From JAXGQD01 sp964574395 (GTDB lineage: Bacteria; Bacillota; Clostridia; Saccharofermentanales; Fastidiosipilaceae), in contig CAZNNL010000006.1 in NCBI GenBank assembly GCA_964574395.1, positions 1 through 49,998 on the forward strand: 49,998 nt of DNA. Reading direction: 5' to 3'. The position numbers and the translations under genes are program-made. Shown here piece by piece: positions 24,362 through 34,521 of this stretch; position 1 is the first letter of the stretch, and every line of letters starts with the position of its first letter. Under the pieces are notes generated by a model, which saw nothing but the letters and a program-made list of their open reading frames with translations, was not told where the DNA came from and ran no database searches.

Positions 24362-26088
24362 TACATACGCTCCACAGTCCTAATGCCTAAAAGCGCAAGC
24401 CCTTCTGCTAAAGCTTGGCAAAGCGCGGCACACAAAGCGAGTCTCGCCATTTTCAACGCTTCGTCACTACTGTTTAAAATATTGCTGCTTGCGTAAAACT
24501 TGTTGAAGCTACGTGCGATTAAGAGCAACTGACGGGCCAGGATAGAGGGTTCATAACTGTCAGCGGCAGCTACCACGGCGCTTTTCATGGCAGCTATGTG
24601 GCGGGCCAAGGCAAACTCTTGCTCATCTCCCAAAATGCGTAGATTGGTATCTTGGAACGTTTCTCCATCCAGTCCTGCTTTACGTAAAATCGACTTAGCG
24701 CGCGCATAGGTATAGAGCAAATAGGGAGCAGTCTCGCCTTCGAAGTCGAGCATGTCTTCCCAGGTAAAGACAATGTCGCGCTCTCTGCCATTTTTTAAGA
24801 AATTAAATTGTACCGCTGCCACGCCAACTTTTTCGGCGATGTCTTCGATTACAGCGTCAGGCATGTCGCTGCCACGGTCTTCTGCATTTTTTGTAATGAT
24901 TTCTTTCGTTTTGCCAACCGCTTCGTTAAGAAAATCTTCCAGTAAAATCACATCACCGGAACGTGTGGACATTTTCATACCAGGAAATTTAACCGTACCA
25001 AAAGCAACGTGAACACAGCCATCGGCGGCTTCGACACCAGCTTTTTTCAATACGGTAAACACTTGCTTGAAGTGCAGGCTTTGTGGAACGCCAACAACGT
25101 AGATGTTCTTCTTGAACTGCCAATTTTCATAGCGGTACAAGATTGCCGCCAAATCACGCGAAGCATAGATCGTGGTACCATCTGACTTCAAAATGATGCA
25201 GGGTGGCATTTTCTCATCGTCCAGACGCACCACGCGTGCGCCTTCGCTCTCCTCAAGCAGGTTTTGCTCTTCCAGAAGCTCGACGACTGCCGGAATTTTA
25301 TCGGTGTAAAAACTCTCGCCGTTCAAGTTGTCAAAATGAATGCCTAAACGCGTGTAAACACGGTTAAATTCTTTCAAACTATCGGTTCTAAACTCTGACC
25401 ACAGCGCCGTTTCTTGTTCGCCGCCTTGTTCGAGCATTTTGAAGCGCTCGCGAGCCTGATCTTCCAGTTCAGGATGCTCTTTCGCCTCCGCATGGAATTT
25501 GACATAAATCCGCGTCAACTCCTGAATCGCATTTTCTTTCACGGCAGCTGCGTCACCCCAGAGATCGTAAGCAACGATTAATTTACCAAATTGCGTACCG
25601 TAGTCTCCCAAATGATTAAAGCCCAGGCTCTTGTAACCAAGATGCGCGTAAATGCGTTTAAGCGACTCACCCAAAATTGTTGTAAAAGCATGGCCGACAT
25701 GGAAGGGCTTGGCAATATTTGGTGATGAGTACTCAACAATAACGGTTTCGCCATCGCCAATATCCGATGCCGCAAAACGCCCCTTAGCATCAAGGACAGT
25801 GCGCAAAACATCCGCTGTATACGCGTGTGGGTCTAGGAAAAAATTCAGATAAGGTCCAGCAACTTCGATGCGCGCCAAGAAATCTGGCTTCTCTGCCAAG
25901 CGCTCGGCAAGGTCCTCTGCTATTTGTGCCGGTGCTTTACGCAATAGTTTGGCCAATTTAAAACATGGAAAAGCATAGTCCCCTAATTCCGCTTGTGGCG
26001 GGACTTCCAATAATGAATATAGTTCTTCGGCATTTGCATCAACTGCTGTGGCTAAAAATTCAGCCAACGCCTGACGGTAATCTAACAT
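24361..26088 (-). CDS. argS: Arginyl-tRNA synthetase
   Basis: ArgS charges tRNA-Arg. The 575-residue class I enzyme has the Add-1 domain (ELGDYAFPCFKLAK), the HIGH equivalent HVGH in NIAKPFHVGHAFTTILGES, the LGDYGTQFG motif, and KMSTRSGDVILLEDFL as the KMSKS-like loop. The C-terminal DALR helix bundle ends in ALLGIRTVERM. AAGGAG lies before the ATG. It starts 53 bp after the GH13 gene and leads the M3-like, RsmF-like and rdgB genes. Confidence 0.97.
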   Translation of the reverse strand: MLDYRQALAEFLATAVDANAEELYSLLEVPPQAELGDYAFPCFKLAKLLRKAPAQIAEDLAERLAEKPDFLARIEVAGPYLNFFLDPHAYTADVLRTVLDAKGRFAASDIGDGETVIVEYSSPNIAKPFHVGHAFTTILGESLKRIYAHLGYKSLGFNHLGDYGTQFGKLIVAYDLWGDAAAVKENAIQELTRIYVKFHAEAKEHPELEDQARERFKMLEQGGEQETALWSEFRTDSLKEFNRVYTRLGIHFDNLNGESFYTDKIPAVVELLEEQNLLEESEGARVVRLDDEKMPPCIILKSDGTTIYASRDLAAILYRYENWQFKKNIYVVGVPQSLHFKQVFTVLKKAGVEAADGCVHVAFGTVKFPGMKMSTRSGDVILLEDFLNEAVGKTKEIITKNAEDRGSDMPDAVIEDIAEKVGVAAVQFNFLKNGRERDIVFTWEDMLDFEGETAPYLLYTYARAKSILRKAGLDGETFQDTNLRILGDEQEFALARHIAAMKSAVVAAADSYEPSILARQLLLIARSFNKFYASSNILNSSDEALKMARLALCAALCQALAEGLALLGIRTVERM

Positions 26089-26141
26089 CGCACGTCTCCT
26101 TCGGGAATCACTTTAGGAATACGCCTATTTTAGCACAGCCA

Positions 26142-28121
26142 TCAGGTCTTGAAGTACAGCTTCTCCTCACCTATCTCGAGAAGTATTTGTCCTGGCAAAA
26201 TCGACACACCCTTATCATTCTTCCAAGGCTCTGCTCCGAGATTTCCGGAAACCGTGGCAACTTGTGCACCCTTTCCTTCAAGACCTAAAAGATCTTTGCC
26301 ATCAACAAAGAATCGTTTGAAGCTAAAACCGCGTTCCGAACATTTTTGCCATGCTATAAAGCCCGTTTGTAAAACCTGGAACTGGTTACGAATGTCACCC
26401 AAGCCCGTTAAATAACGCTGCAGACTGCCCGCAGGCTCTTGCCAAGGGAAGGTTCTACGGTTAAAGGGATCACGGTAACCCTCCATGGCTCGTTCATCAC
26501 CGTAATAAATGCTTGGCGTGCCGGGATAAAGGAATGCTACCGTATAGGCAAACTTCAACATTTGCTCACCAAACTTACGCTCCTCGGGACTAAGGCGAAT
26601 GTTTTTTTGGTTCGCACGATTACCTGGATCTGTTTGACCCGCCACCGCCGTAATGAAGCGCACCGTGTCATGGCTTGAAAGCATGTTCATGTTCGCCGCA
26701 AAAGCCATCGGCGGATAATTCTCACGAATATTATCAAGTAAATCACGCATGCGCGGGGCGTCAATATACTTTTTGCAAAAAGCCACCATCACATCGCGAA
26801 ACGGATAATTCATAATAGAATCATGCGTATTACCAAGAATAAAATCGCGGTAACTACCGTAACTCACCTTACAACTCGCATCTTCCCAAACTTCGCCGAG
26901 CACCACCGCATTAGGGTTATACTTCTTCACCGTACTACGCAAAGCTCGAATAAAACCGTCGGGTAGCTCATCAGAAACATCTAAACGGAAGCCCATCGCC
27001 CCACGCTTAATCCAAAAAGCTATGACGCCTTCCGGACCAAAAATGAACTCTCGGAATGACAAATCATTTTCATTAACCGCTGGCAATTCAGGGAAACCCC
27101 ACCAAGAATCATAGTAAACATTGCGTTCGTCAACTTTAATGTTGTACCAACCATAATATCTGGAAGGCGCCTTACGTTGCGCCGCACGATACGCACCCAT
27201 GCCAGGGAAGCGTCCATACTTATTAAAGTAAACCGAATCTGCACCCGTATGGCTAAAAACACCATCAAGCACGATGCCGATACCACGCGCCGCAGCCAGT
27301 CTAATCAGTTGATCAAAATCGTCCATGGTTCCCAAAATAGGATCAATCTTCATATAATCCGCCGTGTCGTAACGATGATTAGAACGTGCGGCGAAAATCG
27401 GATTCAGATACAGAACCTTTACGCCAAGCATGCTTAGCTGTTCAAGATTTTCCGTAATCCCTTTAAGGCTACCGCCATAGAAATCACAAGCAATATAGCC
27501 CGTCTCAGGTTTACCTTTGATGTCCACCTCTTCTGTCCACTCTTCATGGTAGATGCGCTCGGTGGCGGGATGGGCATTAATCATGTCGTGATAAGAAAAA
27601 TTTTTATGTCTGGCAAAACGATCCGGGAAAATCTGATACATCACTTGTCCCGCATACCAAGGCGGAGTCTCAAAATCGGCTTCATAAACCGTAATCTGGA
27701 ACGGATAATTAAAGTGCTCCTCATCTGCGCCAAAACGTGGGGCTTGTGGCCCCCATTTTGCCGTTCCGGGCATATTTGAATCTGTATAAACATAGTGACT
27801 ATGATGATTACCCAAACGCACTTCAAACCAGTAAAAAAGTATGCAAGAATCATCAGGAGTTCGTACACGCGTACGATAACGCTTTAAGTGTGGGTCCATA
27901 TGCCCCTCAATAGCTGTTCCGTCTTCTTGCTCAGAATAAGCACGCATCATGACTTGACCACTTACAAAAGAAGTCAGTCCATAGGCATAGTGAAGTAAGA
28001 TAAAGTCAACTTCTTCATCACCATTGTCTATGTCAATTTCTAGCTGCACATATGCATCAGTTGGTAAAGCACCAAATGGGTTTCTATAACGCAATTCGCG
28101 TGTATTATGAATAATATTCAT
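26142..28121 (-). CDS. GH13 alpha-glucan hydrolase (neopullulanase / maltogenic amylase type)
   Basis: The 659-residue protein has an N-terminal domain (about 1-150) like CBM34 and then a GH13 barrel starting at VMYQIFPDRFARH. Conserved GH13 regions are DGVFSHTG (285-293), GFRLDVSDE with nucleophile Asp381, VLGEVWEDA with acid Glu410, and LSSHDTVRF with Asp485. There is no signal peptide, so it should act in the cytoplasm on imported maltodextrins or on glycogen. It follows glgBCDA, separated by a terminator, and precedes argS. Confidence 0.92.
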   Translation of the reverse strand: MNIIHNTRELRYRNPFGALPTDAYVQLEIDIDNGDEEVDFILLHYAYGLTSFVSGQVMMRAYSEQEDGTAIEGHMDPHLKRYRTRVRTPDDSCILFYWFEVRLGNHHSHYVYTDSNMPGTAKWGPQAPRFGADEEHFNYPFQITVYEADFETPPWYAGQVMYQIFPDRFARHKNFSYHDMINAHPATERIYHEEWTEEVDIKGKPETGYIACDFYGGSLKGITENLEQLSMLGVKVLYLNPIFAARSNHRYDTADYMKIDPILGTMDDFDQLIRLAAARGIGIVLDGVFSHTGADSVYFNKYGRFPGMGAYRAAQRKAPSRYYGWYNIKVDERNVYYDSWWGFPELPAVNENDLSFREFIFGPEGVIAFWIKRGAMGFRLDVSDELPDGFIRALRSTVKKYNPNAVVLGEVWEDASCKVSYGSYRDFILGNTHDSIMNYPFRDVMVAFCKKYIDAPRMRDLLDNIRENYPPMAFAANMNMLSSHDTVRFITAVAGQTDPGNRANQKNIRLSPEERKFGEQMLKFAYTVAFLYPGTPSIYYGDERAMEGYRDPFNRRTFPWQEPAGSLQRYLTGLGDIRNQFQVLQTGFIAWQKCSERGFSFKRFFVDGKDLLGLEGKGAQVATVSGNLGAEPWKNDKGVSILPGQILLEIGEEKLYFKT

Positions 28122-28174
28122 TAACTTAAGCTCTCCGCTCCTATAAAGTATAAAGCATTATAGTATTCTTTTAT

Positions 28175-28216
28175 AAAAAAACAGTCTACAGCAATACTAA
28201 GATGCCCTAGACTGTT
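28175..28216 (-). terminator. Terminator after glgA
   Basis: On the minus strand AACAGTCTA pairs with TAGACTGTT around a 19-nt loop, followed by a T-run at 28175-28180. It ends the glgBCDA transcript. A TATAAT just downstream may start the GH13 gene, but its -35 is poor. Little else is seen in 28122-28305. Confidence 0.8.
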
Positions 28217-28305
28217 CGTTTTTCGTGTCTTTGTCAAGTTATTTTACAAAACTTGTGCCCGTTGAACTAAAAATACAGTTATTAATATTGAAACTGCCTA
28301 TAGTC

Positions 28306-29931
28306 TTATTTTTTCTTTTTCGTTTTTGTTTCGGTCGCTTTACCTGGATCTTTGACTGTGGTTGCTTTTGGTGCATCCTTTTCCACTACTTCGGAAACGA
28401 TTTCTACGGTCTCTACAGGATCTGCACTAACAAAAATCTCTTCTTCAGCTTCGCTCCCTACAAGAAGTTCATCTTTCGGGCGCTCCATAACTGATGCGTA
28501 AACATCAAGATAATGATCAGCAGATCTATTCCAACTAAAGTCTGTGGTCATGCCTGTTTTTACCAAGCCATCCCAGGCCTCTTTGCTATTGTTGAAAACA
28601 TGCGTCGCATATTTTGTAGTAAATAGGCATTCGTGTGCATTAATGTTGCTGAAGGAGAAGCCATTTCCTGTTCCCGTAAACTGGTTATAAGGGAAGACTG
28701 TATCTTTCAAGCCACCTGTCTCACGAACAATTGGAACCGTACCATAGCGCATGGATATCATTTGGGATAGACCACAAGGCTCAAAGAGCGAAGGCATCAT
28801 AAAGATATCTGAACCGGCATAAATGCGATGTGCAAGCGCATTATCAAATGTGATACAAGCTCTAAAGCGGTCCCCTCTACGAATTGCAATGTCTTTTAAC
28901 GCATTTTCATAGAATGGATCACCCGTGCCTAAGACAATCATGGCAGTATTGTTATCCAGTAACTCATCCAAAATACGCAGCAATAAATCCAAGCCTTTTT
29001 GATCCACAATGCGCGTAATCATGCCGATGAGTGGCCATTCAGCTGGGCAGGACAGACTCATTTCTTCAAGCAGAGCCGTCTTACACTTGCCTTTTCCAGG
29101 TTTCCAATCATCTGCATCATAATTGGCCGCAATAAACTTATCTGTGGCAGGATTGTACTCATCCATATCGATACCATTTAAGATTCCGCTCAGTTTGTAG
29201 GCATAGTTGCGCAGCACGCCATCTAGCCCCTCACCATAAAAGTCGGTCATAATCTCATTGGCATACGAAGGTGAAACAGTAGTAACGGCATGACTGTATA
29301 CTATCCCGGCTTTCATGAAGTTTGGTACGCCATCTTTAAGCACACCATATTCAGTCATGAAACTAGCTGGTAAATCCATCAAGTCTGCGATTCTTTCAAC
29401 ACCATGAATGCCCTGATACTTCAAATTATGAATAGTGTAAACACATTTGACATGGGTATGGAAACCCGATGGATGATAGTGTGCTTCAAGCAAGACCGGA
29501 ATCATGCCCGACTGCCAGTCATGACAGTGGACAATGTCTGGCTCGAAGCCCATTGGCTCTCCCATGGCTTCCAGGGCAGCTCTTTGGAAGAAGCAGAAAC
29601 GCTCGATGTCAAAACTGTAATCTAAATAAATCGAATCGTAATTAAAGTAATACTCATTATCTATGAAGTAGTAAGTAACACCTTTGTCTTCTAGCTTTAG
29701 CAGACCACTGTACATTGATCTCCAGCCCATTTTTAGCATGGCCCAACGCACAAATTCTAGACGATCAGAGTAACGATCTTTGATGCGTTTATAAAGTGGC
29801 ATGATGACTCTGGCGTCCACACCCATTGAGACCAGCTGATTTGGTAGCACGCCGACCACATCTGCCAGACCGCCCACTTTCGCAAATGGCGCGACTTCAG
29901 ATGAGACCATTAGTACTTTCAGTTGACTCAT
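28306..29931 (-). CDS. glgA: Glycogen synthase with a long C-terminal tail
   Basis: GlgA extends alpha-1,4-glucan from ADP-glucose. From the ATG at 29931 it has 541 residues; the usual length is near 480. The N-terminus MSQLKVLMVSSEVAPFAKVGGLADVVGVLP carries the KVGGL nucleotide-binding motif. GIDMDEYNP and the C-terminal PSLFEPCGLSQMISMRYGTVPIV are the GT5 signature. About 60 extra residues follow, acidic and then Lys-rich (ending KTKKKK), resembling no GlgA domain. The start overlaps the glgD stop by 4 bp, with GGGGG upstream. Confidence 0.95.
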   Translation of the reverse strand: MSQLKVLMVSSEVAPFAKVGGLADVVGVLPNQLVSMGVDARVIMPLYKRIKDRYSDRLEFVRWAMLKMGWRSMYSGLLKLEDKGVTYYFIDNEYYFNYDSIYLDYSFDIERFCFFQRAALEAMGEPMGFEPDIVHCHDWQSGMIPVLLEAHYHPSGFHTHVKCVYTIHNLKYQGIHGVERIADLMDLPASFMTEYGVLKDGVPNFMKAGIVYSHAVTTVSPSYANEIMTDFYGEGLDGVLRNYAYKLSGILNGIDMDEYNPATDKFIAANYDADDWKPGKGKCKTALLEEMSLSCPAEWPLIGMITRIVDQKGLDLLLRILDELLDNNTAMIVLGTGDPFYENALKDIAIRRGDRFRACITFDNALAHRIYAGSDIFMMPSLFEPCGLSQMISMRYGTVPIVRETGGLKDTVFPYNQFTGTGNGFSFSNINAHECLFTTKYATHVFNNSKEAWDGLVKTGMTTDFSWNRSADHYLDVYASVMERPKDELLVGSEAEEEIFVSADPVETVEIVSEVVEKDAPKATTVKDPGKATETKTKKKK

Positions 29932-31034
29932 ACGACAGCCCCCTTCCCGATGACAACGGGATAGCCTTTCTGGCCTATCAACTTGATACCCGGACGGATT
30001 AGACAATCCTTGTCAATGATGACATTTTCCAATTCACAGGCTTCAGAAATGTATGTGTCTTGTAAGACAATGCAGTTTTTCAATTTCGCTTGCCCGCTAA
30101 CCGTAACGCCACGGAAGAGCATCGAATCCGTAACAGATCCTTGAATCATGCAACCGTCAGAAATAATGCAGTTGTTTACGATACAGCCTGAACTATAGTA
30201 AGTTGGCGCTTCATCTTTGACTTTCGTGTATACAGGATTACCTGACCAAAATAGTGCTTCGTTGTTCTTCTTTTCAATCATGGCCATTGTTGCATTGAAA
30301 TACTCCTGGATGGAATTGATACGCAATACCAAGCCTTTGTATTCCATACCATAAACATTTAAGCGCTCACAAAGTTTCACAAAATCACTGAGGTTGAACA
30401 TTTTTTCGCTTCGGGAAACTGCTTCGCCCAAAACGCTGACAAAAAGTTCACGCTCAATAATCATTACATTGATTAGGCGTCTGTTAGAAACAGGGCTCAT
30501 GGGATTCTCATAGACGGTTTTTATTTTTCCGCTACGTGTCATATCCAGAATAAAAGCATTATCCGATTCATGGTCGCCGTCACGATTAAACATAACCGTA
30601 ATATCAGCCTTCTTCTCGATGTGATAGTTAAGCAATTCGTCAAACGTTGTAGTCATGACGATGTCGCTTCCCGCAACTACCACATATTTATGTGTAAGTT
30701 CACGATAGAAAGAAACGATACCTGCTAAATCATCATTTACGCCTAAGAAAGACTCAGAAATAACGCCTGGTGTAAGGAAATATAAACCTTGGTGTTTTCT
30801 GTCTAAGTCCCATGCACTACCGGAGCCAATATGATCCATTAAAGATTTGTATTTGTTATAGGTTGACATACCGACCGTGCGAATGCCGGAGTTGACCATG
30901 TTAGATAGCATAAAGTCAATGATCCGATAACGACCACCGAAAGGCATGGCTGACAGAGCTCTAGGGCGAGAAAGTTCACCTAACTGTATTCTACGGTCAT
31001 CCGCAAGGATAAGACCAGCTACGTTTTTAATCAT
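29928..31034 (-). CDS. glgD: GlgD, ADP-glucose pyrophosphorylase regulatory subunit
   Basis: GlgD is the non-catalytic or weakly active partner of GlgC in Firmicutes. From the ATG at 31034 (GGGAGGAAAT upstream) it has 368 residues. The GlgC active-site motifs are altered: GLILADDRRIQLGELSRPRA replaces the GGQGSRL loop of GlgC. FMLSNMVNSGIRTVG and the C-terminal left-handed beta-helix (IVNNCIISDGCMIQG) are intact. It lies 13 bp after glgC, so GlgC and GlgD should form a mixed tetramer. Confidence 0.94.
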   Translation of the reverse strand: MIKNVAGLILADDRRIQLGELSRPRALSAMPFGGRYRIIDFMLSNMVNSGIRTVGMSTYNKYKSLMDHIGSGSAWDLDRKHQGLYFLTPGVISESFLGVNDDLAGIVSFYRELTHKYVVVAGSDIVMTTTFDELLNYHIEKKADITVMFNRDGDHESDNAFILDMTRSGKIKTVYENPMSPVSNRRLINVMIIERELFVSVLGEAVSRSEKMFNLSDFVKLCERLNVYGMEYKGLVLRINSIQEYFNATMAMIEKKNNEALFWSGNPVYTKVKDEAPTYYSSGCIVNNCIISDGCMIQGSVTDSMLFRGVTVSGQAKLKNCIVLQDTYISEACELENVIIDKDCLIRPGIKLIGQKGYPVVIGKGAVV

Positions 31035-31047
31035 TATTATTTCCTCC

Positions 31048-32310
31048 CTACATTGCGAACTGCTGGTTACAACGCTCGATGACATCATCGAAGCCTTTTT
31101 CTTCATCATATGTAACCATGCAATTACCGGGTACTACAGCGCCTTCTCTAATCTGCAAGCCTCCATCAATCAAACTGATGTTGTTGGAGCAAATCTTGTT
31201 GTTGTAATACGGTGTTCCTTTACCGTCTGCACCACCAATTTTGGCATTTTCTCCAATAATGGTATCCATGCCAATAATGCTCTTTTCTACTACCGCGCCA
31301 CTCTTCACGTGAACACCAGGCATGAGCACGGAGTCTTTTACTATGGCGCCGGCTTCGATTCTGACGCTATGCGAGAGCACCGAATGTTCGACTGAACCAT
31401 AAATAACACAGCCGTCTGTCATAACGGAGTTTTTAATCGAGGAGTCTTTCGCAACAAAGTGTGCTGGTTTGACTGGGTTGCGGCTGTAAATACGCCAAGA
31501 GGCGTCGCGGAAGTTAATCTCATCTGGACTGTCTAAGATATCCATGTTGGACTCCCATAAGGAAGAAATAGTACCAACATCTTTCCAGTAGCCGGAGAAG
31601 GTATAGCTCATAAGTTTTTGACCACTGTTTAGAAGTTTGGGAATGATGTTTTTGCCAAAATCATGAGAGGATTTCTCGTCACCTTCATCTTCGATGAGCG
31701 CAGGTCTCAAGACGTCATAGCTAAAAATGTAAATACCCATAGAGGCAAGATTGGATTTAGGATTCGCGGGCTTTTCTTCAAATTCTACGATCTGCCCTTC
31801 TTCATCCGTATTCATGATGCCGAAGCGGGAAGCTTCTTCCCAAGGCACTTCGTACACGGCGATGGTCGCAGCGGCACCCGTTTCAATGTGGGCCGCCAAC
31901 ATCTTGTTGTAATCCATCTTATAAATGTGATCTCCAGAAAGTATAAGTACGTAGCTAGGATCAAAATTGTCGATAAACTGGATGTTTTGATATATCGCAT
32001 TGGCTGTATTTTTATACCAATCGCTACCAGAAGCATGTTGGTATGGGGGAAGAATAAAGGCACCACCATTGCTTCGATCTAAGTCCCAAGGATGGCCGTT
32101 GCCTACATATGTGTTCAAGGCTAAGGGCTGATATTGGGTTAGAACACCTACAGTATCTATTCCTGAGTTGGTACAGTTGCTTAGAGGAAAGTCAATGATG
32201 CGGTAACGACTACCAAAAGGAACTGCAGGTTTGGCTACTTTGTAGGTTAGAGCACCTAATCTCGAGCCTTGCCCGCCTGCTAAAATCATGGCTATCATGT
32301 CTTTTTTCAA
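31048..32310 (-). CDS. glgC: Glucose-1-phosphate adenylyltransferase
   Basis: GlgC makes ADP-glucose, the substrate for GlgA. The frame is open to 32382, but GGAGGGATTCCC directly precedes a TTG at 32310 that starts KKDMIAMILAGGQGSRL, giving 420 residues. AGGQGSRLGALT is the nucleotide-binding loop, VAKPAVPFGSRYRIIDFPLSN follows, and FEEKPANPKSNLASMGIY carries glucose-1-phosphate residues. The C-terminus is a beta-helix with DSVLMPGVHVKSGAVVEKSI. It is followed by glgD at 13 bp. Confidence 0.95.
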   Translation of the reverse strand: MKKDMIAMILAGGQGSRLGALTYKVAKPAVPFGSRYRIIDFPLSNCTNSGIDTVGVLTQYQPLALNTYVGNGHPWDLDRSNGGAFILPPYQHASGSDWYKNTANAIYQNIQFIDNFDPSYVLILSGDHIYKMDYNKMLAAHIETGAAATIAVYEVPWEEASRFGIMNTDEEGQIVEFEEKPANPKSNLASMGIYIFSYDVLRPALIEDEGDEKSSHDFGKNIIPKLLNSGQKLMSYTFSGYWKDVGTISSLWESNMDILDSPDEINFRDASWRIYSRNPVKPAHFVAKDSSIKNSVMTDGCVIYGSVEHSVLSHSVRIEAGAIVKDSVLMPGVHVKSGAVVEKSIIGMDTIIGENAKIGGADGKGTPYYNNKICSNNISLIDGGLQIREGAVVPGNCMVTYDEEKGFDDVIERCNQQFAM

Positions 32311-32473
32311 GGGAATCCCTCCTATCCATTGCGCTTGATATTTATCGCCGAGGCGTTTTATTGATTGCCTACATCTTACCATTTATATACATAGATTTGA
32401 CAATGCCTCTGCCGTTTCATTTTAAAACTTTGTAAATTATGTCAGTTAGTGTGTATAAAAATCGTCATTTACA

Positions 32474-34351
32474 CTATGGTTTGTATTTAAAAATCATACA
32501 AGAAAGAGGTGTGAGTCGAAACGCCAGACTGTCTGGTAAATCCCCGTCTGGCTCACCCCTCGTCTCGAGTTCAGACACCTCATGTGCATCCCCCAAAACA
32601 GGGTAGTCACTGCCCCCAAACGCTGCCTTGTCACTGTTTAAGACAATTTCATAACGGCCACTAAAGGGAACACCAATGCTAAAATCTTCTATGGGACTTG
32701 GGAGCATATTCAGTACAATGAGGAGGGGCGCCTCACCTGGTGCAGAACGAAGATACGAGAATACAGTGCGTTCCGCATCGTCGGCATCGACCCAAGCAAA
32801 ACCACTCCAGTCCTCATCATTCGCCCAAAGCGCTGGATTATCTTTGTATAACTTATTTAGAAAGGTAACATAGCTCTGAAGTTTTCTGTGCATCTCATAA
32901 TCGAGTAGATACCAGTCGAGACTTTCGTAATAATGCCACTCGGTAAATTGTGCGAACTCACTGCCCATGAACAGGAGTTTGGCTCCTGGATGCGTCATCA
33001 TATAAGCGAGCAGACTGCGATAACTTGCGAATTTTCTCCAATAATCCCCCGGCATTTTGTCGATGAGTGACCTTTTGCCGTGCACCACCTCATCATGTGA
33101 AAAAGGTAGAAGGTGACGTTCTTTAAATGCGTAGGTCAAGGAGAAGGTCATATGTTGATGCTGGTATGGTCTATGGACGTAGTCAGACTTGAAATAGCTC
33201 AGCGTATCGTGCATCCAACCCATGTTCCACTTGTAGTCAAAGCCTAATCCCCCTTCCTCTACAGAGCGGGTTACTCCGTCGTAGTCCGAGGATTCTTCGG
33301 CAAAAGTTAGGCACTGAGGGTGGGCTGCATGTAGTTTCGCATTCACCATAGAAATAAAGGCTGCTGCTTCTGTATTCGTCTGATCACTTTCAATCAAGCT
33401 GTTATACGCTGCATTGTTGTAGCCTGCACGGTCGTAGTCACGGTACAAAATGCTGGATACTGCATCAAAGCGAAGTCCATCAATATGGAATTCTTCTACC
33501 CAAAAGAACGCATTGGAAAGTAAAAAAGAACAAACTTCAGGACGGTTGTAGTCAAAGACCAAGGTCCCCCAGATTTTTCGTTCACTCATGCTCTCGTCTG
33601 CATACTCATATAATGCAGAGCCATTAAAGCGCGCAAGCCCATGTTCGTCCTTAGGGAAATGTGCTGGCACCCAATCTAAGATTACACCGATGCCTGCTTG
33701 GTGCAGACGGTTAACCAAATTCTTAAACTGTCTTGGCTCGCCAAAACGTGAGGTAACCGCAAAATAACCCGTTACCTGATAGCCCCAAGACGCATCTAAA
33801 GGATGTTCCTGAATAGGCATAAATTCAACATGCGTATAATGCATTTCTAAGAGGTAGGGAATTAGCTCGTCACCAATTTCATCATAATTCAGAAAATCGC
33901 CATGCTCATGCTTGCGCCACGAACCTAGATGTACTTCGTAGATATTGATGGCTTGCGCTTCGTTTCTTGTGGGGCGTTTTTCAAGGAAATTATGGTCGTT
34001 CCAAGGATAGTGCTCGTTTGTATATAGGACGGATGCATTGTTAGGTCTGAGTTCCGCTTGGAAACTAAAAGGGTCGGCGCGGTAAACAAGATTGCCTGAT
34101 TTTTCTTGGACGGCGAATTTATAGCACTGTCCGGCTTGTGCATCGGGGATGTTGCACTCATAAATAGCAGGGCTGACTTCAGTCATGGGGTGGCTGTGGT
34201 TTTGCCAGCCATTAAAATCGCCAACGACGAAGACAGCGGTTACATCTGGTACCCACAAGCGAAAGCGATAACCTGTGTCGAGGGCATGCGCGCCAAAGTA
34301 GCGATATGCATGCGTTTCTTGGCCGAGGTGGAACAATTCAACGGATTTCAT
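32474..34351 (-). CDS. glgB: 1,4-alpha-glucan branching enzyme
   Basis: GlgB adds alpha-1,6 branches to glycogen. From the ATG at 34351 it has 625 residues. An N-terminal CBM48 (RFRLWVPDVTAVFVVGDFNGW) precedes the GH13 barrel: LDWVPAHFPKDEHGL, GLRFDAVSSILY with the nucleophile Asp, FAEESSD with the acid Glu, and LPFSHDEVVHGKRSL. I chose 34351 because GGGGAG precedes it and the promoter at 34403-34430 leaves too little leader for the frame's first ATG at 34390. A 163-bp gap separates it from glgC. Confidence 0.95.
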   Translation of the reverse strand: MKSVELFHLGQETHAYRYFGAHALDTGYRFRLWVPDVTAVFVVGDFNGWQNHSHPMTEVSPAIYECNIPDAQAGQCYKFAVQEKSGNLVYRADPFSFQAELRPNNASVLYTNEHYPWNDHNFLEKRPTRNEAQAINIYEVHLGSWRKHEHGDFLNYDEIGDELIPYLLEMHYTHVEFMPIQEHPLDASWGYQVTGYFAVTSRFGEPRQFKNLVNRLHQAGIGVILDWVPAHFPKDEHGLARFNGSALYEYADESMSERKIWGTLVFDYNRPEVCSFLLSNAFFWVEEFHIDGLRFDAVSSILYRDYDRAGYNNAAYNSLIESDQTNTEAAAFISMVNAKLHAAHPQCLTFAEESSDYDGVTRSVEEGGLGFDYKWNMGWMHDTLSYFKSDYVHRPYQHQHMTFSLTYAFKERHLLPFSHDEVVHGKRSLIDKMPGDYWRKFASYRSLLAYMMTHPGAKLLFMGSEFAQFTEWHYYESLDWYLLDYEMHRKLQSYVTFLNKLYKDNPALWANDEDWSGFAWVDADDAERTVFSYLRSAPGEAPLLIVLNMLPSPIEDFSIGVPFSGRYEIVLNSDKAAFGGSDYPVLGDAHEVSELETRGEPDGDLPDSLAFRLTPLSCMIFKYKP

Positions 34352-34402
34352 TGTAAACGTCTCCCCACGCTTCAAGGCGTATTCGGGCATTAGGTTACTT
34401 AA

Positions 34403-34430
34403 ATTTTATCATGCTGAATGGAAGTATCAA
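34403..34430 (-). promoter_or_regulatory. Promoter of the glg operon
   Basis: TTGATA (34425-34430) and TAAAAT (34403-34408) are 16 bp apart on the minus strand, and TGA before the -10 provides an extended TGN box. Nothing else is evident in 34440-34521 except the leader of the opposing gene. Confidence 0.65.
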
Positions 34431-34521
34431 ACTAATATTTATTTTCACTACACAATTCGCGTTTTGCATCTGTTATTATTAGCAATAGTTTATTGGATTT
34501 TGCGCTTGGAAGGATAGAATT

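Noticed and set aside
31663..32082. 139-codon ORF opposite glgC
   Set aside because: Antisense shadow of a conserved gene without a ribosome site.
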